This document shows positions 1-11,338 of a stretch of DNA of 64,000 nucleotides, one piece after another. The translations under genes and the position numbers were made by a program. Origin of the DNA: Gautieria morchelliformis (taxonomy: Eukaryota > Basidiomycota > Agaricomycetes > Gomphales > Gomphaceae); assembly GCA_015179125.1 (NCBI GenBank), contig WHVA01000095.1, positions 62,001 through 126,000 of the forward strand, given 5' to 3'. The notes under the pieces were generated by a model. It had not been told where the DNA came from, ran no database searches, and worked only from the letters and a program-made list of their open reading frames with translations. The first letter of the stretch is position 1. Each line of letters opens with the position of its first letter.

Positions 1-1390
1 GAAAATCGACCTTCGGCATGCATTCCATCTCGTCCGAGTCACCAAAGGTGACGAGTGGAAAACAGCTTTCCGGACCCAGTACAGATCTTTCGAATGGCTG
101 GTCATGCCGTTTGGCCTTACCAATGGTCCTGCGGTCTTTCAACGTTTCATGAATGACGTCTTCAGAGATATGCTTGATGTATGTGTCGTCGTGTACCTTG
201 ACGACATACTCATCTACTCCGACGACCCGGTCAAACATAGGGAACTCGTCCATGAAGTATTGTGGCATCTTTGGAAACACAGCCTCCAATAAATGCGAAT
301 GGCACCGTGACTCCGTGGAATTCCTTGGGTATATGCTCTCTACCGATGGATTTACCATGTCCGAAGACAAAGTCCAAACAATCCACGATTGGCCCGAACC
401 CCGGAAGGTAAAAGACATACAGTCCTTCCTTGGCTTCGCCAATTTTTACCGCCGCTTTATCTTCAATTATTCCGACATCACTGTTCCCCTCACACAGCTT
501 ACCCATAAAGGCACCCCATGGGCATTTACCGAAGAGTGCCGAAAGTCCTTCAATTACCTCAAGGAGGCTTTCACTTTGGCTCCGATCCTGTCATACCCTA
601 TGGTCGTGGAAACCGACGCCTCGGATTATGCCCTCCACACAATTCTGTCTCTGTTCAATGACGCAGGCGAACTACATCCCGTCGCCTTCCACTCTTGGAC
701 ATTTTCCGGTGCTGAACTCAATTACGATGTCCATGATAAAGAGCTACTGGCAATCTTTGGAGCATTTCAATGTTGGAGACATTACTTGGAGGGCTCCGGC
801 TCCCCTATCAATGTTGTCACCGATCACAAAAACTTGGAGTATTTTTCCACCACTAAGTTGCTAACCTGACGACAAGCCCGCTGGTCTGAGTTCCTCTCGC
901 AATTTAACCTCATTATTCAGTTCCGTCCTGGAAAGCTCAGTACAAAACCAACGCTTTAACTAGACGATGGGACGTCTACCTTAAAGAGGGAGGTAATGAC
1001 TATGGCTCAGTCAACCTGCAAAACTTCCGACCGATTTTCACAAATCAACAACTATCGGAGTCACTCCGGGCAACTTATCTGCTCGCACCAATCCTCCAAG
1101 CAAGCACTATGATGGACTCCGAGAAGCTTCATGCCGACATCTTAGCCAATCTGGCATCTGACCCCGTTGCCTGCCGGCATCTCAGTGATAGTTCTGACCC
1201 GAGATGGATGCAAACTGACGATGGCTTTCTACGCCATGACGGCCGCATATACGTTCCCGATGCCGACGATCTCTGGCTCCGAGTACTCCAGTATAAACAT
1301 GACCACGTACTCTCGGGACATTTCGGCCAAAACAAGACCCTTGCTCTAATCCGCCAGGAATATATCCTGTCTACAGTCGAAGTGAAGTAG
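1..1390 (+). pseudogene. Ty3/gypsy pol fragment (RT, RNase H, integrase zinc domain), broken
   Basis: Remnant of an LTR-retrotransposon polyprotein that begins mid-RT at the window edge. Seen: RT palm with [13 protein letters not shown] and [11 protein letters not shown] (catalytic DD) at 104-240. The frame shifts near 290 and continues to 869 with the FLGFANFYRRF region and RNase H (VETDASDYAL, then VTDHKNLEYF). A TGA at 867-869 falls where the family has LTRRQARW. After a damaged linker, an ORF at 1109-1390 carries the integrase H2C2-type zinc region (HDHVLSGHFGQNKT). The catalytic integrase core is missing because an LTR-1 fragment starts at about 1388. Frameshift, stop and truncation make it non-functional. 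Family assignment is firm; clade is not resolved. Confidence 0.9.
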
Positions 1391-1664
1391 CTCATGGTAC
1401 TTGACAATATAACGTACAAGGATTCATGGAAAGGTCATCTAGTAGTAATGATCCTTTCACCAGTGAAGGCACCCCTTCAGAGCCCTTCGCCGATAGCACC
1501 AACAATGGTTTTGAAGACTAAGGTAGTAACAGTGAAGTATGGAAACTCACCAGCGGTGCATAACCCTGCTCTGGTTAGAGATAGTAGTCTAGACAAGAGG
1601 GCTTAAGACAATGGTCACAATGTGGTCAAGTTTTGCACAAGATAGACATATGATAATTGAACTG
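1388..1664 (-). repeat. LTR-1 fragment (gypsy LTR family of element D)
   Basis: This stretch aligns by eye with the middle of the 1.27-kb LTR-1 copies at 47.64-48.91 kb and 49.1-56.0 kb. Shared blocks are the ACTTGAC.AT.TAAC start, CCCCTTCAGAGCCCTTCGC, the AAGTATG.AAACTCACC block and CACAAGAT.GACATATGATAA near its end. Both LTR termini are missing. Its left boundary coincides with the end of the truncated gypsy integrase. Orientation is taken from element D, whose polypurine tract shows LTR-1 sense is minus for this reading. No coding potential. Confidence 0.75.
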
Positions 1665-2400
1665 TCTTCACCACTTGCCTTCACGTCGCCCTTTGGGGCT
1701 GCACAGTGCTGTTGGTGAAGGCCTCCAAAAGAGAGCCTTCAATGACAAAGGGATTGTTCAAACTCAAATGACCCTTCTGCTGAGCTTCACACATGATATC
1801 TTTGAGCTGCCCAAGCCATTCACTTCAACTGTAGACCAGGGTCCTTTACTTAGATCACCCTACACCTTACACACCTTCATAGGTTTGGCTCCCTTTGCTG
1901 AACCACATCCTTCACCACACAAGGCATTCAGGCATTCACTATGTTCACACATCCATGATCCACTTGCACATGATACTAAACACCCAAAATCCAATCTTGA
2001 CAGTACCATGACAGTGACGACATCCATCTCCTCCACTGCAATGGTGTGCATGACAAACTCGTCTGGGTCTTCCGCATCATCCTGCAGTGGGAGCGGAGTC
2101 ACTGAACTCATCCAATCCATGATGGGGCTGCCGATGGCACCGTTGGTCAGATCGGCCTCACACTGGAAGCTGAAAATGAGCTCTGTGGCCCTGGCATGCC
2201 AAGTCTCAAGGCTCTCACACTCCCTAAGGATGAGGATAAAGCTCTCGAGGTGGGCATCCTCCATGTCAATGGTGAGGCTGAGGTTGCTCCTGGCATTGGT
2301 ATTCCAAACTATGCAACCACAGTCTGAGGTGATCAAATGGCTATCAGCAATGTGGTGGGGTGCATGAGTAGGAACAGCCAAGTGTTGGGGCATCATTTCC
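1665..2400 (-). other. Unrecognised ORF 1860-2396 in non-coding sequence
   Basis: Contains a 178-codon open frame on the minus strand (1860-2396), overlapped by a plus-strand frame at 1657-2367. The minus translation looks the more protein-like: mixed composition with an acidic stretch (LQDDAEDPDEF) and no obvious low complexity. I recognise no domain, no intron signals are evident, and neighbours are repeats. It may be a retroelement remnant or chance. Function unknown. Confidence 0.25.
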
Positions 2401-2985
2401 CCAAGCAGAGACTTGGTGACTGGTCAGACCCAGCTTTGTTCATGACCCTGGGATACTTGAAGAAATGCATGTACATAATTGCACAGATAATATATCTTTT
2501 AGTTGACAGCTTAAACAGCTAGCCGTTTTTAGAAAAAGTCATCACTGGGTTGGGGTTTTATCAGGCATATACTCGTGGACATATCCTAGACGTATCCGTG
2601 GGCTTGGCACTCAAATTTGGTAGGTATGCCACGTATTATATACATGGTATCGTCGCGACTTAATTAAGTGAATTTTCTACTAACTGCTGCCAGGACATTC
2701 ATTGCTACATAAATCCCACGTACCGACCTCGTGACTTTACCAGCATTTATTCGCGGTCCAGGACTTTTTTTTTATCCACGTATTATTTTTCCCGCAGTGT
2801 CACCCCCAAGGAGTGATCAAGTATATACATATGGTACCTAGAGACGCTAACTTTTATCGTAGTTAAGTATAGCATTTTCTCAGTATAGCATAATTAGGCC
2901 GTCATATTATATCGAGGAAGAAACCGGTTTACAGAAAATTCTTTTGTCGCAATCACCAAGTACGTGAAGTCATCAGTTTTCTCCG
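2401..2985. other. AT-rich intergenic stretch, nothing recognised
   Basis: Sequence 3' of the kinase gene (transcribed leftward). It contains short T-rich runs, including a run of ten T around 2765-2774 followed by TATCCACGTATT. No ORF, repeat or RNA feature could be supported. Confidence 0.5.
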
Positions 2986-5566
2986 TTAGAAGTGGAACTT
3001 CTCCATGCGATACAGGACCAACGACATCTTAGGTCTGTCGGATGGCTCGGTACTCCAACAGCGTTCCATTAGGTCCCAAACACCCGAATTAAGCGTGGCC
3101 ATCGAAGGGCGCTTTGGCTTGTACCCTTGTACTACCTGGTTGAAGACATGCAAGTCATTCGAAATATCTTTGTAAGGACGTTCCCCCGTGATAACCTGTA
3201 CAAAATATTGAATAAGCAAGAAACGCTGTTAAGAATTGAAACACCTACCTCCAAGATGACGCTCCCATAAGAATATGTATCGCTCGCACAAGTCTTCGAC
3301 GTGATATCGTCAGGTGAATCGGACAGGAAGAGCTCTGGTGCCATCCAACGCACGCTGCCACCGGTGAAGGTGCTCGTGGTGGACTCTCCAGCTGCAAAAA
3401 CACTGCTCAAACCAAAATCGGCCAACGCTGCCTCGCCGTGGTCATTGACAAGAATGTTGGCTCCTTTGAGGTCGCCATGTACGATGTGTGCCTCTGTCGT
3501 GCTGTAGTCGGAGACCGGGAAGATGAATGTATGAACTATAAGGTTGAGTAAGCAATACAAAAATATGGTAAGTCAAGAACTTACGATAATTCAGACCGCG
3601 GGCCACTTCAGTGAGCTGGCAAAGGGGTCAAATGGCGTCATTTATGGAATCAAGAACTCACAAGCTTGAGACGCCTCTCCACAGTACCTGCAGCTCCTAA
3701 CTTACGCAAATAGGTGTTGATGTTGCCGTTTTCATACCACTGAGAGACAATGGATGGAAATGGACCAAAGCCGTCACACTGAAGCGAGATATCATGAGAC
3801 AGGCATCTCAAGCAGGCGGAAGTACCGACCGTGCCGTACATCTGCACGATATTCTTGTGACTAAGTTGATGCCAGACACGAACTTCTATACGTAGACGCT
3901 GTAAACATACCGTCAGATTATGTCATTGAACAATCGAATTGCTCCTATACACACTCTGTGGATGTTCTCCTTGATATTGTCATCCTGACTAAGGACACGA
4001 AACACTTTCACGGCCACCTGTATAAATAAGGACAGCTCAATGGACGAAACATAAACACTAGAAAATTCTTACTGGGAAGGATGCTCCGTCTTCGCGCTCC
4101 CACTGTGCTCGCCAAATATCGGCGAAACCACCATGTGCCTGTGGCCACTCGCATAGCTTGCGGATTCGACCAGAAAGATCTTGTGCATCAGAATCTCGGT
4201 AACTGTATGGTGACTCTGGGAAACCATGGACCAAAATCAGAGCAAAGCAAAGCAACACGAACTTGCCTACCTCGGAAAGGCATTTGAGGGGTAGCATCGA
4301 GTATCAAGAGCGGGGTCGAAGGAGACTCTGCCAGAACATCGTATGACAACCGGACGTCTATACCTTCAGATGCGCCAGAAATTCCAGGCGGTTGAAGTGA
4401 ATAATCCCCAGTAATGATCTTCAGCGACGAGCTAGGCTGCGTATTGTAGAGACGCCGAGTAACAGGTCGGGTAGCGATCCGAGGTTCCAAGATAACTGCT
4501 CCGTCCTCACTATCAAGCTGAGAATCGGGTGTAGTCGTACGAGAGCCAGGAAGGCCTTGACCGAAATCGAGAATGGGATCAGGGTGATTGAAGGTAATTT
4601 CAGGAAGGGCCGATTCAACCATTTCTCGGGTAATACTATCACGAGATGTCCAAGAACTGTGAACATGCCACTCTTCCAGCCATTCCTCGGGCAATCCCTA
4701 AGTACTGTCTGTCAGCTGTGCTGTTCAAACTTAAAAGTAAATGTATCATGCTCACAATCAGGTGGCTTTTGTTATTCTTATCATGCTCTACATGTACTTT
4801 ATGAGTAAGGTCTGTTGGTTTGCCACATGGAAGTATTGCAAGGTGAATATCCGTGAGCCAGTTATAAAGCTCTTTTTCATTGCCAAAGGCGAAATAGTAC
4901 GTTTTGCCTTCGGTGGTCTCGACTCGGAGGCAGCATGGCTGTTTGCTGACGCGACCGACATGCCGTACCTTGTGCAAAACAATGATATCGAGCACGCCGG
5001 TACCCTACAGCATGTAATAAGTACCCCAAGAATAACGGAGCATTAACTCAACGCACTGAACATCGGTGCAAAGAAATTGTATGCTTCGTCAATCTGAGCG
5101 CTTGGCGCGTCCATGTTCTCCAAGCCAACGTCTTATGACCCACGTGTACTATCGCTGTACGTGTGACAAGTGGTGGAGAGATCTCGGGCAATGGCATTCG
5201 AGATTGAAGCTGGCTCATGGAACCGAGGGGACGCAAAGTGCCTCCAGAAGTAGCAATTCCCTTCATGGGTTGATCGGTGGGAGTAACGAGTGGTCCCATA
5301 GAGGGTCTGCGTGCACGCCACGGGATACAGGAGAGCCTTGGGTTTTGAGAACTATCATATTCGAAGGGTTCATAGGCGGGAGTAACAAATGACTCGATAG
5401 AGGGTCTACGCGCAAGCCCCGGGATGCCTTGAAACTGGCTCATGGGACAGACGCGACGCAAAATGCTACCGTCGGAACTACCTTCAAAGGTTTGAGCGGT
5501 TTGATTGACGACTTCACAGAAAGTTTGCGCCCAAGCCCCGCTTGCCAGAGAAGAGTGCACGTACAC
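2986..5566 (-). CDS. PH-CRIB-like-TKL protein kinase, 9 exons
   Basis: Putative Ser/Thr kinase whose regulatory half resembles p21-activated kinases but whose catalytic domain is TKL-type. Frame-consistent model: complement of 2986-3195, 3249-3535, 3585-3615, 3662-3898, 3955-4017, 4073-4215, 4271-4697, 4756-5004, 5057-5566 (718 aa, introns 46-58 nt, all GT-AG). Order: Pro/Ser-rich N-terminus with a repeated ARRPS..(V)TP unit; PH domain across exons 1-2 (ALRLTKHTISLH, CCLRVETTEGKTYYFAF, ELYNWLTDIH); CRIB-like PTDLTHKVHVEHD then GLPEEW; linker; kinase with VAVK lysine, alpha-C RIEV glutamate, HGDLKGAN loop (HGD instead of HRD), DFG, MAPELF and the closing ERCW..DRP motif. By PAK analogy it may bind membrane lipids and Cdc42/Rac (inference). 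A 16-residue insertion in the N-lobe looks like an unspliced 47-nt intron. The ATG at 5566 is the first in frame; an upstream exon is not excluded. Confidence 0.85.
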
Positions 5567-6314
5567 GTTTGCAGCGAGAGATGTCGCATGCAGAAGTGGA
5601 GCTAGACGTCTTTATACTATAATGGCAGACGCCTGTCTTTTGCATCGTGTCGCGGTGACAGCTCATCTCAGTTCATCGTCCCACTTGATCTGACCACTAG
5701 AAGTACCAAGGTCCACGAGACGCTCCATGGCGCTCATGCCATCACCATCCATCGTATTGTATAAATGCAGCCAGAGTCCACTCGCGGCTCATATACGTGA
5801 CATCAGGTATAGGCCAGTGGTGAAACAAGATTTGGATGAAGTTTGGGGCCACCACAACGACCTGCAAGTGGACACTATACCGCGTATACCGCGTCAAGAC
5901 TTTCAACAGGGAAAGATGGGATCTATATCAGCTTCCAAAACTGATTCGCTATTCAAACTCACAGTAACATCAGAAAATCATTGCGAGCAAACGCTCTCGG
6001 TGATGTCCGAGTCAAACACTCTGCCTCCAATAAGTGGTTATACTGTGACAAGATGGTGTAGGCAGATGAAAAAGACATTGAGGTACTTGCATGGCTCTGG
6101 TACAGAAAGGTGGCACGCTACCCGTGCTTCCCACCGTGGGCCGACAGTTACGTAATGACCTTGACCATCTCGGGCAAATTCGTCTATAGGCGTCCCGTAC
6201 GGTAAAGGCTTCCAAATACCATGCGTGCCTAGCCAGCAGCGCTTGATATCTCTTCTTGCCTGGTAGTCATTGTGGCTGAACGGCAGAGCACTTGGCGTTG
6301 TCCTACAGCTCTGG
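5567..6314. promoter_or_regulatory. Divergent intergenic region between kinase and WDR48-like gene
   Basis: About 750 bp separate the start codons of two divergently transcribed genes, so the region probably holds both promoters. A 142-codon plus-strand open frame (5727-6155) is present, but its composition is unremarkable and it lacks recognisable motifs; I treat it as chance. No clear TATA box or defined motif could be assigned. Confidence 0.45.
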
Positions 6315-9300
6315 ATGGCCCCGCAGCAGCCGAGTCAAGCTCGCGTTTCGTACGTGATTCCAGCGCCAGCGCAGATACCTCCACGGCTTGCACTTCCGCC
6401 ACTGGGAACGACTAAGAACGGCGCTATACGTCCACTATTGATCCCCGCGCCGGCATCTACGCCCACGGCCACTACCAGAAGCACTCAGGCCAATTCAGGT
6501 GGTCATCAACGCACACAACTCCATCCTCGCCATAGGCTTGGAATATCATCGCTTGCACTAGATAGCTCCACACAACTCTCAGGTAAGACGTGTCCGGAAG
6601 GTATCCTCTACACTGGTGGGCGTGACGGCCAGATCATCGCATGGGAGCTGGGTCTCAAGACGAAACAGCGGCAGCATCGAGATAGATACGCCGAGCGTGG
6701 CCCTGTTTGGCGTAAAGGTCGTTGGGAGATATTAACTGGATGGAGCGATATAGATGAGCGAGATGAGGAGGAAGAGGAAACCATCGTAAATGACGGTGAT
6801 ATTCTCGGCGATGTGGTTGATAGTGGAGGGCACAAACGGCGAAAGAGTGAGGCGCTGACAGAAGAGATCCATCATGAAGAAACTTGGGAATATGATGCAG
6901 ACAGTTCCTCTTCACCCGTGCGTTTGCTAGTTGATTACCCGATACTCTCGCCCATTTCTCTAACAAGTCTCAGCCGTCTACTTTCAGACAATGCCTGCAG
7001 ACCCATACCGACTGGGTCAATGATATATTATTATGTAACCTTAACCAAACTGGTGAGCCAAGTCAGGTAGATCTTGTAGCGCCTGCCAAGTCAAATAAAC
7101 CAGTTGTATCTGCATCCTCGGACGGCTCCATTCGTGCATGGTCGCCACATCTTTCGCATACGACTGATCCAGTCTTAGTTGGAATGCATGAAGATTATGT
7201 GAGATGTTTGACTACAAGGTAAACCTGCTCGCTTTTCATATTGCATCGACTACTAAGCAGTACTTATGCGACCAGCCCTCACCAGTCATGGATTGCGTCT
7301 GGCTCTTTCGACCGAACTATCAAACTATGGGACCTTTCTCGTACTGCCCCGCCTTCCTCCAACCATTACGCTTCCGGAGCTTCTCTTTATAATCCCCCAT
7401 TATCGACGCTCTCCCTCTCGACACCCTCTCAGAAAACCAGCGTCTATGCCATCGCTACCGATCATGTTGGATCTATGATAGGTATGCCTTTTCCTTCTCA
7501 TTATTGCCATCCATGGAGTGATACATTTATGTATCTTCCGATTATGTTCCTACCCTCTTTTTCTGCACCTGCTACCAAATATCTGGCTTTCAAGCTCACT
7601 CACTAACGCACTAACGTTGCCCCTGGTCCCCCAGCCTCTGGTTCGCCTGAACGTGTAGTCCGAATGTGGGATCCTCGCAGCGGTAAACGGACTGGGAAGC
7701 TTGTTGGACACACAGACAATATCCGCGCGATCATTTTGAGTGCGGATGGTCGATATGTACGTTGTATTTCTAGATATACATGCTTGGTCGATAAAATCTG
7801 TCTTATAGATATTGACAGGCTCTGCCGACGGTAAGTACGATGCCACTGACTTCCATGTATCGAGCCATCATCTATCCCACAGCTTCTATAAAGCTATGGT
7901 CGCTAGCATCCCAGCGGTGCCTTCACACCTTCGCACACCATACGGATTCGGTTTGGGCACTTTCGTCACAACATCCTTCTCTCGAAATTTTCTACTCGGG
8001 AGATCGCTCTGGCATTGTAAGCCGTGTAGATATGGAAGGCTGCAATGCCGTGGATGAAGGGGAATGTTTGGTAATCTGCAATGCTACTCGCACACCAGAG
8101 GCGGACAATGCTGACCATCACGTTGACGGACGGACGAGCATTTTGGGTGACACCTTCCGACTACAAGATGGAGCCGGGGTCAACAACATTGTTACAATGG
8201 ACGATAGACTGGTGTGGACAGCCACAGGTTCGTCCAGTATCAAACGCTGGAGGGCTCCCCCTCGCCGGTCAGTTCGCATGGGATTGCTTACGGCGCATGG
8301 CTCTCCATATACCTCACAATCAAGACGTACGAGCGGGTCCTCTGACGTCCAGTCTCCCCGAAGAGGGTATAGCTTAGGCTTTGACAAGTCACGTAGATTC
8401 TCGGGTGAAGTTTCTCCGCCAGTAGCATCGCCGACAAGTGCTCGTTTTGGGAAAACGTCGGCGTCGACGAGTTTTTCATTCTCTAATGATCCGCTAGCTC
8501 AGGATGATGCGACACGCTTTGATATCCCGTATCAATCGCTCGTCCGCCTTGTATCGCCTAACGATCCTTACGGTGTCGGTGCTCCTCTATCTGTTGGCGG
8601 CTATGGGGGAACCTCCCGTGGACGCGCAGACGCGGATGTTGCCACGTTATATTCTGCTGCGAGCGTAAGAAGCATATCTTTACCCGTCTCACGGCAGTCT
8701 CAGCCGCCCTTCGTTACTCCCGAGGCAGTCTTACGGACCCCTTTCCGCCAAAGTACTGGAAGCACACTTAGCCCACGATTTGCGGCAGTTCCCCCCGATC
8801 TAGACGCAAACTGGACAGCTTCCCCGCGAGCCGAGTACGAGGGTCGTGAGCTCGCCGCAGCGGCCACGCCACTTGAACTGTACCCAGATGACATAATTCA
8901 AGGCGAACATGGCCTTGTAAGATCCATGATGCTGAATGACCGGATGCATGCTCTGACAATCAACACGGCTGGATGTGTTGCAGTTTGGGATGTTGTAAGG
9001 TATGTGTAGGTACCTCACACCCTGCTACATGTTGTATCTTGCTTCCTCTCATGTAGATGTCGTTGTGTCGGGTGGTATGATAGAAGGGACATACTGACTG
9101 AGATGGGGTCTACTAATGGAACGGAAGGAAGCCTGGAATCGGATATCGATTCCCGCAGTCCGCGAGAGCTACTGGAGACAGTGCGAGCGCGGATAGAGGG
9201 AGAGAGCGTGATCTCGCCTTGGTCCACTGTTGATACTCGCATCGGGAATTTGACAGTCCATTTATCGGAACGGTGTTTCGAGACGGAGATCTATGCGGAC

Positions 9301-11012
9301 GAAGCCGGATACGGTAGCGAGAGGTACTATGATATAGAGCAACGACGTGAGTCCATTCACGATGATCTCATCAAGCTCTCTGACCTTGCTTGAACAGTCA
9401 ATGTCGGGAAATGGGTTCTTAGCAATCTGTTCGACAATTTCGTGCGAGAGCAGCTGAAGACATTTCGCCGACTAATACCAAATTCCAATACGTCTTTACC
9501 ACCGTCATCTAGTACACATCGTAGTGAATCGACTGCCCACCGTGCTCTTGACCCACGCTTGCCCGCTCATTCGAGTGACACTGAGACACGGAGCCGATCT
9601 TTGTCGGCACTCTCCATTAGCTCCGGTGGATCGAATACCTCGCGCACTGCCGTCTCTACTGTGATCACGGCCCACTCGCTGACTCCCGCCATTCTCCCAG
9701 ATATGTCTCTGATAGCCAGCCGCCCATCTTCTTTTCCCCTGGCTGCTCCCCTCATCCCAATTGTCGCTGTCAAGGATGCGCATCTATCTCCGACTCCTCA
9801 GTCGCATGCAACGCACACCCCACGGCCGCGCCCAACAATCGAAACGACTAGTCCAGCCAAAAGTGCACCCGGCGGCGAGGCTGACTATTTCGCCTCGAGG
9901 GCCACGAGGCTGTCCGCTTCTGGGACTGTCCTGGATGAGTTCTCTGGTTGGGGAGGGCCGGGATCTAAAGAACAAGACAAGGATGCAAGTGTGTTCCCAA
10001 CCCCTAGTACTCCGAGTGGAGGGGGCTTCATGGGAAGATTGCGGCACTTTGGAAGAAGTTCCAAACGACCTTCAAGTGCGGATATAGCGACTACCCCTGG
10101 CGGATCTGCTGTCCCGCAGACCAGAGGGAGTCACGATGGTTCCCAAAAGGCTAGCCGTTCCCAGTTCGATTTCCGTTCAGCTCTTAATCTTTAGTTTTAG
10201 GACGAACCTGACGGATCCCTGCCAGAAACTGACCAGTCTCGCTTCCTTGATGGCTTAGCAACCCAGCCATTTCATCCTCCCACAGCGGCAGATGCCCCGC
10301 CGTTAAATCTTCCTCAAGATACCGAAGTCGTGCTTGCCGAAAAGACACAGTCTGACTGGTCTAACATCTATAGAGGCACAGTGGCCACTACTGGACAAGA
10401 TACCAGCTTGTTAGATAAAGTTATGCCCATGTGGCTTATGCAGTATCTCCTCACAAACAAGGTTCCGATCGTCCCTAATATCAAGCTTAGCTTTGGCGTT
10501 GTGGCGTGGCCCGGGAAAGCTGCTAGCGGCGATCTGTCGACGGACACCCCAACCGCGTGCGTTCTTATACTCTTCACTTGTTCGTTCCTCATTTTGGTGT
10601 GCAGGCCATCCAGATTGACGGCGAATAGATATCTTCGCGCCCGGAAAATATTGACTTATGTGTGTTTTCAGTTCTTTAGAGAAAACCTCCTCGTCTCATC
10701 TCATCTCACGTTGAACCCACACAGGTCCAAGAAAAGATAGATAAAACACCATCCCGCGCGGCTTCTCGCTCCGGCTCCATATCTGGAACACCCCGGTCGT
10801 CAGTAGATGGTCCACGTGCCGCTCGTTCAGGCAGCAGTTTATCTCAATCAATGGTAGACACGGACACATCGAAGAGACCTAAACCTGAGGACGTCTACGA
10901 ACTACTATGCAATGACGTCGTTCTTCCTCTCAATATGACCCTAGCGACTATACGGCATTACGTCTGGCGGTCATCCGCGGAACTTCTGTTACACTACAGA
11001 AGGAAAGTGTGA
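6315..11012 (+). CDS. WDR48: WDR48/UAF1-like WD40 protein with C-terminal DUF3337 region
   Basis: WDR48 proteins (UAF1; fission yeast Bun107) are beta-propeller scaffolds that bind and activate ubiquitin-specific proteases; that role is taken from the family. Traced exons: 6315-6917, 6974-7218, 7261-7481, 7635-7756, 7809-7830, 7883-8999, 9057-9346, 9398-about 10190, about 10201-10556, 10605-10659, 10725-11012. Seen: N-terminal RVSYVIP and RLALPPLG, then [69 protein letters not shown] blades, an insert-rich middle, [18 protein letters not shown], and the C-terminal tail with [19 protein letters not shown] and [20 protein letters not shown]. The start is the ATG preceding the conserved N-terminal RVSYVIP. 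Oddity: two in-frame TAG codons at 10192-10194 and 10198-10200 sit where exon 8 meets exon 9, and no good GT-AG intron restores the frame. Convergent with the LCHN-like gene. Confidence 0.9.
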
Positions 11013-11338
11013 GATGTATCACCATGATATCCATCCCGATAAACTTGAACTGCGATATGTGAACACGACGGAGATAGGGACGGACATGTTAACCATTATG
11101 TATTTATGCATCTAAATCGAGGATAAGGAGGTCAAGTTGGAGTAAGGAGTGTAAAGACTATCCGAGGTCCTCGTTCACGTGAGGCAGCGCCGCAGTTGGC
11201 AGGTCATTTACGTGAGCACCGTGTCCAGACGAACGGGCCTAACGTCTTATAGTGTACCGGACCCTTGGGACAAAAGCATAGATGACGAATAAAGATGTAG
11301 AGGTATATCCTGCATGGTATCTAGAGTCGAACGAAGTA
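11013..11338. other. Convergent 3' intergenic region
   Basis: About 330 bp between the TGA of the WDR48-like gene and the stop of the LCHN-like gene, which are transcribed toward each other. It should hold both 3' UTRs and polyadenylation sites. No other feature seen. Confidence 0.6.

Noticed and set aside
5727-6155. 142-codon ORF between the kinase and WDR48-like genes
   Set aside because: No motif, no splice context and located in a divergent promoter region; length is compatible with chance.
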